NCBI GenBank assembly: GCA_023398575.1
Contig: JAEWSC010000056.1
Location: 59,164-123,163, forward strand
Source of the DNA: Bacillota bacterium
GTDB lineage: Bacteria > Bacillota > Clostridia > Christensenellales > Aristaeellaceae
Reading direction: 5' to 3'
DNA: 64,000 nt
In this document: piece by piece, positions 59,907-64,000 of the stretch
Position numbering within the stretch: the stretch's first letter is position 1
How the letters are laid out: each line of letters starts with the position of its first letter
Notes under the pieces: generated by a model
What the model was told of the DNA's origin: nothing
The model's database searches: none
Seen by the model: the letters and a program-made list of their open reading frames with translations, nothing else
Made by a program: the position numbers and the translations under genes

Positions 59907-61586
59907 ATGAATAAGCAAAGCTCCATCAACAAGCCATTTCTGGGGCTGGATATCGGCGGCACCAAGTGCGCTGTGCTGCTTGCGCATGTGGACGGCGGCA
60001 TTCAAATCGACGACAAGATGCGCTTTGACACCCATGCGGAACTGGGCAAGGACCAAACCCTTGCCAGACTATATGAAACCATTGAGGCCATGTTGAAAAA
60101 GCACGGCCTTCGCGCTGATGACCTGCGCTCCATCGGTGTAAGCTGCGGCGGCCCGCTGGATTCCAGGCGTGGGGTGGTGCTTTGCCCGCCCAATCTGCCC
60201 GGCTGGGTAAATGTGCCCTTGACACGGATGCTTACCCAGCGGTATGGCATACCCGCTTTTTTACAAAACGATGCCAATGCCTGCGCCTTGGTGGAATGGA
60301 AATTAGGTGCCGGGCGGGGCACCCAGAACATGATCTTTTTGACAATGGGTACCGGCATGGGAGCGGGGATCATTGCCGAAGGCAGCCTTCTGTGCGGCAT
60401 GAGCGACATGGGGGGCGAGGTAGGGCATCTGCGTTTGACGGAGAATGGGCCGGTTGGGTTTGGAAAGGCCGGATCCTTTGAGGGCTACACCAGCGGTGGA
60501 GGCATCGGCCGCCAGGCCCAGGCCTGGACACAGCGGCTCGTAGAAGAAGGAAAGCCCCCGCAATGGATAAAGGACGGCGTGCAGCCGGCAGACATTACCA
60601 CCAGGCTGATTGCGGATTATGCCAAGCAGGGGGATGCGGACGCCAAAGCAATCTTTGCCCATGTGGGCGAAATGCTGGGGCGTGGTCTGAGCCTGCTGGT
60701 GGACACCCTCAACCCGGAGTGTATCGTCATCGGCAGTGTGTTCGTACGCTGTGAGGAGCTGCTGCGCCCAAGCATGGAGGCGGCGCTCAAACGGGAAGCC
60801 ATTCCCTTTTCCCTAAACGGCTTGAAGGTGGTGCCCGCCATGACCGGCGAAGCACTTGGCGATTTGGCCAGCATTATGGTCGCCCTTCATGCCCTGCATA
60901 TCGATCCCATGGAGGAGGCGCATGAACGCAATCCCAAGGTGCTTTCCCATCTAGAGCGGGCTATAGTACGCCACCCGGCGCTTGAAGCGCAGCGGGAAGA
61001 ACTGCTTACAGTGTACAAGACATTAAAACAATGCTTCGACCAGGGCGGAAAACTGCTGATTGCCGGTAACGGCGGCAGCTGCGCCGATGCCCAGCACATT
61101 GCGGGCGAACTGATGAAGGGCTTTTATTTGAAAAGGCCTCTAAAAAAGGAAGAAAAGGAGGCGGTGCAGAGATACACCAGCGAAAGCATGCCGGATGCGC
61201 ATCAGAAGCTGCAGCGTGCCCTGCCGGTGATTGTGCTCAGTGAGCACAGCGTACTGAACACCGCCTTTGCCAATGATGTCAGCCCGGAGCTGATGTTTGC
61301 ACAACAAGTGGTGGGCTATGGCCGCGAAGGCGATGTGTTCCTTGGTATCAGCACCAGCGGTAATGCCCGCAACGTTCTGCTGGCTGCGCAGACGGCGAAG
61401 GCCAGAGGGCTTACTGTTATCGGTCTTACCGGCGGAACCGGCGGCAAGCTGGCGGAGACTGCCGACAAAGCAGTGATTGTGCAGGGAAACAGTCCGGCAG
61501 ATGTGCAGGAGTTGCATCTGCCTGCTTACCATGCCCTGTGCGCCATGCTGGAAGAGCATTTTTTCGGCGAAGGAGAGGCTGAATAA
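59907..61586 (+). CDS. Fused ROK-family sugar kinase and GmhA-type phosphosugar isomerase
   Basis: This 559-residue single chain has a ROK kinase (about residues 10-325) and a SIS-fold isomerase (about 345-555). The ROK half has D15 in GLDIGGTK, catalytic D122 in QNDANA and H174 in GEVGHL, but lacks the zinc cysteines of most ROK proteins (GPVGFGKAGSFEGY replaces CxCGxxGCxE). The SIS half keeps the GmhA metal ligands: H397 and E401 (AQHIAGEL), Q534 and H542 (VQELHLPAYH), plus GNGGSCADA and GISTSGN. GmhA converts sedoheptulose 7-phosphate to D-manno-heptose 7-phosphate. In a mannosidase operon, mannose phosphorylation and isomerisation to fructose 6-phosphate is a plausible job. AGAGGGA precedes the ATG at 59907. 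Confidence 0.88.
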   Translation: MNKQSSINKPFLGLDIGGTKCAVLLAHVDGGIQIDDKMRFDTHAELGKDQTLARLYETIEAMLKKHGLRADDLRSIGVSCGGPLDSRRGVVLCPPNLPGWVNVPLTRMLTQRYGIPAFLQNDANACALVEWKLGAGRGTQNMIFLTMGTGMGAGIIAEGSLLCGMSDMGGEVGHLRLTENGPVGFGKAGSFEGYTSGGGIGRQAQAWTQRLVEEGKPPQWIKDGVQPADITTRLIADYAKQGDADAKAIFAHVGEMLGRGLSLLVDTLNPECIVIGSVFVRCEELLRPSMEAALKREAIPFSLNGLKVVPAMTGEALGDLASIMVALHALHIDPMEEAHERNPKVLSHLERAIVRHPALEAQREELLTVYKTLKQCFDQGGKLLIAGNGGSCADAQHIAGELMKGFYLKRPLKKEEKEAVQRYTSESMPDAHQKLQRALPVIVLSEHSVLNTAFANDVSPELMFAQQVVGYGREGDVFLGISTSGNARNVLLAAQTAKARGLTVIGLTGGTGGKLAETADKAVIVQGNSPADVQELHLPAYHALCAMLEEHFFGEGEAE

Positions 61587-63578
61587 ATGTTTGAGGAGCT
61601 TCACATTTTGTTGTGCCGCGACGATGGGCGCACAATCAACCCGGGCGAGGACGGGTGCCAGGCGAACACTTCAATCTTAACCTCGCCTGATACAGGCGCT
61701 ATGGGGCTTGTGGTGAATGCGCAGTTTATGCCTGATAAGCCGCTGTTCAAAATTCAGCACGGCTTTGCACGGCAAGGGGCTGTCAAGGTGCGCCTTCCAG
61801 CAAAAAATACGCGGTACATGACGGTATATCAGCATAAGGATTGGTGGATCCGCCCAACGTTCACTGTAAATGCGGCGCAGATTCCTCCCCGTACCCAGCT
61901 GCTTCTGTGGCAGGAGGAGGACGAATACCACGCATTGATCGCTTTGTGCGGCAGTGATTACCGCGCCGATATCCAGGGCGAAGATGAAGGATTATTGGTC
62001 ACGCTCAGCTCCAACCAGGACGGCAGAATGGACTGTCAAACGCCTGCCCTTGCCTATGCCCATAATGCCGATCCCTTTTTGGCGTGCGAAAACGCCGTGC
62101 TCTTCGGGCTTGAGATGGTGGGATGCGGCAAGGCCCGCGTAAGCAAGCGGTATCCGCAGATTTTTGAAAAGCTGGGCTTTTGCACATGGGATGCTTTTTA
62201 CCACCAGGTAGACGCCCAGGGAATTGATCAAAAGCTGGACGAACTGCGAGAAAAGGGCCTGCCCCTGGGCTGGGTGCTCATTGATGACGGTTGGTCCGAT
62301 GCGGATCATCAAAAAGCAGAACTGCAGGATTTGGATGCCGTTTCTGAGAAATTCCCCGGCGGCTTAAAAAACACCATCACCCACATCAAAAAAACGTATG
62401 GCGTAGAGTATATAGGCGTCTGGCAGGCACTGATGGGATACTGGAACGGCGTAAAAAAGAACAGCCCTGCCTATGAGGCGCTGCGGGACAGCCTGACGGT
62501 TCTCCCGGATGGCCGGCAGGTGCCCGATCCGAAAAACAGCTTTGCGTTCTGGCACACATGGCACAGCCACCTTGAAAAGCAAGGGGTGGATTTCGTAAAA
62601 ATCGATGAGCAAAGCGCACCGGCATTGTTTTTCGGCGGACGGATGACTTATGGGGAGGCATCCCGGGGGATGCAGGCAGGCATTGGCGCTTCGGCTGCGC
62701 TACATTTTGATGGGAACGCCATCCATTGCATGGGCATGGCCCCGGAGGATATGTGGGCGCGCCCCTCCGCCGCGCTGATACGGTCCAGCGACGATTTTGT
62801 ACCCGGCGCGCCGGACGGCTTTCTGGAGCACTGCAAGCAGAATGTGTACGGTGCGCTTCTGTTTGGATTCCTGTACTGGGGCGACTTTGACATGTTTTGG
62901 AGCGCCCATGAGAAAGCTGTGCAACACGCCATGCTAAGGGCCGTAAGCGGAGGGCCTGTATACGTCAGTGACAAGGTGAATCAAACCGACGCCAGCGTTT
63001 TGTGGCCGCTGATCAGCGTGGATGGTACGGTTTACCGCTGCGAGGGGGTGGGCCTGCCCACAGTGGACTGCCTGCTTAGTGACCCGGTGGAATCGGAAGG
63101 GCCGCTTAAGATATGGAACACCTATCAGGATTCCTTTGTGATTGCAGCCTTTTCTCCCAGGGAGGACCAGCCCTCTCATGGGATGATGCGGTTGTCAGAT
63201 ATCCCCAAAGCCACGGGGGAAGCCTATGTCTGCGTATCCTTTGCCGGCAACTGGGCCAAAGTGCTGTCTAAGGATGGCGGAGTTCTTTTTGAAATTCCCG
63301 GCGGCCAATCAGCGGTCTTTCAACTAATACCGCTGCATGAAAAGTGCACGGTACTGGGGCTTACCGACAAGTACGTCAGCCCCGCCACGGTGGAACGCCT
63401 GCTGTATCAAGAAAATGGGTGCCAGGTCTTTCTAAAAGAAAGCGGAACATTTGCCTTTTATATGAAAAATAAACCTGATCGTATTACTTCAGATGCCGGG
63501 GAATTATCACCAGTATCATTGGGGGGAAATCTGTGGAGTGTCTCTGTTCCTGGAAGAACATGGACGATCCATTGGTAA
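61587..63578 (+). CDS. GH36 raffinose-synthase/alkaline alpha-galactosidase-like protein
   Basis: This 663-residue protein has the GH36 raffinose-synthase-group signature FCTWDAFY at residue 198 on, LGWVLIDDGWSD, nucleophile D340 in FVKIDEQ and acid/base candidate D402/D403 in RSSDDFVPG. Plant relatives are alkaline alpha-galactosidases and raffinose/stachyose synthases; bacterial members are little characterised. It starts right after the stop of the kinase-isomerase gene (TAAATG), with AGGAGAGG upstream. No signal peptide. It may remove alpha-galactose from imported oligosaccharides, or transfer it. Confidence 0.85.
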   Translation: MFEELHILLCRDDGRTINPGEDGCQANTSILTSPDTGAMGLVVNAQFMPDKPLFKIQHGFARQGAVKVRLPAKNTRYMTVYQHKDWWIRPTFTVNAAQIPPRTQLLLWQEEDEYHALIALCGSDYRADIQGEDEGLLVTLSSNQDGRMDCQTPALAYAHNADPFLACENAVLFGLEMVGCGKARVSKRYPQIFEKLGFCTWDAFYHQVDAQGIDQKLDELREKGLPLGWVLIDDGWSDADHQKAELQDLDAVSEKFPGGLKNTITHIKKTYGVEYIGVWQALMGYWNGVKKNSPAYEALRDSLTVLPDGRQVPDPKNSFAFWHTWHSHLEKQGVDFVKIDEQSAPALFFGGRMTYGEASRGMQAGIGASAALHFDGNAIHCMGMAPEDMWARPSAALIRSSDDFVPGAPDGFLEHCKQNVYGALLFGFLYWGDFDMFWSAHEKAVQHAMLRAVSGGPVYVSDKVNQTDASVLWPLISVDGTVYRCEGVGLPTVDCLLSDPVESEGPLKIWNTYQDSFVIAAFSPREDQPSHGMMRLSDIPKATGEAYVCVSFAGNWAKVLSKDGGVLFEIPGGQSAVFQLIPLHEKCTVLGLTDKYVSPATVERLLYQENGCQVFLKESGTFAFYMKNKPDRITSDAGELSPVSLGGNLWSVSVPGRTWTIHW

Positions 63579-63781
63579 GAATGCCAATTGTGCAATTCAT
63601 ATAAGGATGATGTGTTAAAAGATGTAATAGGATTTATCGTCTTTGGTCTGTCATCATAATAATATTCTGAGCAGCACCTTCATTGATACAAGCATCTATA
63701 AAGCAGCTGTTCAGATATATGGCATAAGGGAAAATGTGCTTTTGTGAATAGAAGTAGATGCTTTTGGTAATTCCTGGCCAC

Positions 63782-64000
63782 TCAACATCTTTTTTTCATA
63801 ATGGATAAGAATACTAAGACCAATTTGGGATCAAACTGGGTTTCACTGAAACGTTCAATTTCTTCCATTGCTTGATGACATGGCAATGCTTTTCGATATG
63901 GTCTGTCATTTGTCATGGCATCATATGCATCGGCAATAGCAAGTATCCTGCACTCTATCGGAATATCCTCTCCCTGTAACCCCAATGGATAGCCTTTGCC
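63782..64000 (-). CDS. HD-GYP domain protein, C-terminal fragment (cut by window edge)
   Basis: The frame is open from the right edge and ends at 63782, giving 72 residues. It includes GKGYPLGLQGEDIPIECRI (GYP motif) and AIADAYDAMTNDRPYR, the hallmark end of HD-GYP cyclic-di-GMP phosphodiesterases. The HD metal-binding half and any sensor domain lie beyond the window. It is oriented against the GH36 gene, so the island ends here. The 203-bp gap 63579-63781 shows no recognised site. Confidence 0.85.
   Translation of the reverse strand, partial: GKGYPLGLQGEDIPIECRILAIADAYDAMTNDRPYRKALPCHQAMEEIERFSETQFDPKLVLVFLSIMKKRC

Noticed and set aside
59907..61586. ROK-isomerase fusion as an assembly or frameshift artefact
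   Set aside because: The frame is continuous with uniform codon use through the linker, and both domains keep conserved residues; no sign of a lost stop codon was seen.

Overview
The window looks like a glycan-utilisation island of a Gram-positive, Clostridia-type Firmicute with roughly 50-55 % GC. Strong AGGAGG-type ribosome binding sites and TTGACA/TATAAT promoters occur throughout. Sugar importers come as permease pairs plus binding protein with no ATPase of their own, and the regulators are LacI, GntR, DeoR, AraC and ArsR types. No rRNA, tRNA, CRISPR array, IS element or phage gene was seen. The exact order is inference; the binding proteins with AxA-type signal peptides and no lipobox are a possible lineage hint.

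Left part (1-21.9 kb), pentose and sugar-acid chemistry: an edge-cut AraC regulator; a LacI regulator with a GH43 xylosidase/arabinofuranosidase; an ArsR-like regulator divergent from a GH51 arabinofuranosidase; a DUF1537 acid-sugar kinase with a PdxA2-type dehydrogenase (D-threonate/D-erythronate type route); a convergent operon of an SDR dehydrogenase, a split transketolase and a beta-hydroxyacid dehydrogenase, divergent from a FadR-type GntR regulator with a near-palindromic operator on the operon start site; an unassigned six-hairpin protein; an LplABC-like importer; and a second, divergent GH51-like enzyme.

Middle (21.9-24.4 kb), not obviously carbohydrate-related: an RsmH-like methyltransferase paralogue with a MazG-like pyrophosphohydrolase, and two gene-poor gaps with small ORFs and hairpins.

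Right part (24.4-63.6 kb), mannoside and alpha-glycan chemistry: a 9-kb minus-strand operon (FGGY kinase, class II aldolase, GH2 mannosidase, GH13_18 phosphorylase, tandem-FAD oxidoreductase) divergent from a DeoR regulator; a plus-strand cluster of importer B (permease with an extra 4-TM N-terminus), two GH38 alpha-mannosidases, its binding protein, an Asp/Glu-racemase-like protein, an FBA-type aldolase, a second DUF1537 kinase and a 1134-residue GH38 protein; then a LacI regulator with two GGGAACGTT operators, importer C, an MBL-fold hydrolase, a fourth GH38, a GH3, a single-chain ROK kinase-GmhA isomerase, and a GH36 raffinose-synthase-like enzyme. An HD-GYP fragment lies at the right edge.

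The logic is import of mannose-containing oligosaccharides, intracellular trimming, then phosphorylation and isomerisation. The most notable items are the ROK-GmhA fusion (candidate one-chain mannose-to-fructose-6-phosphate enzyme), a helically phased TGAAAA motif shared by three promoters and probably read by the DeoR protein, the dual LacI operators, and the sugar-acid operon with its GntR operator.
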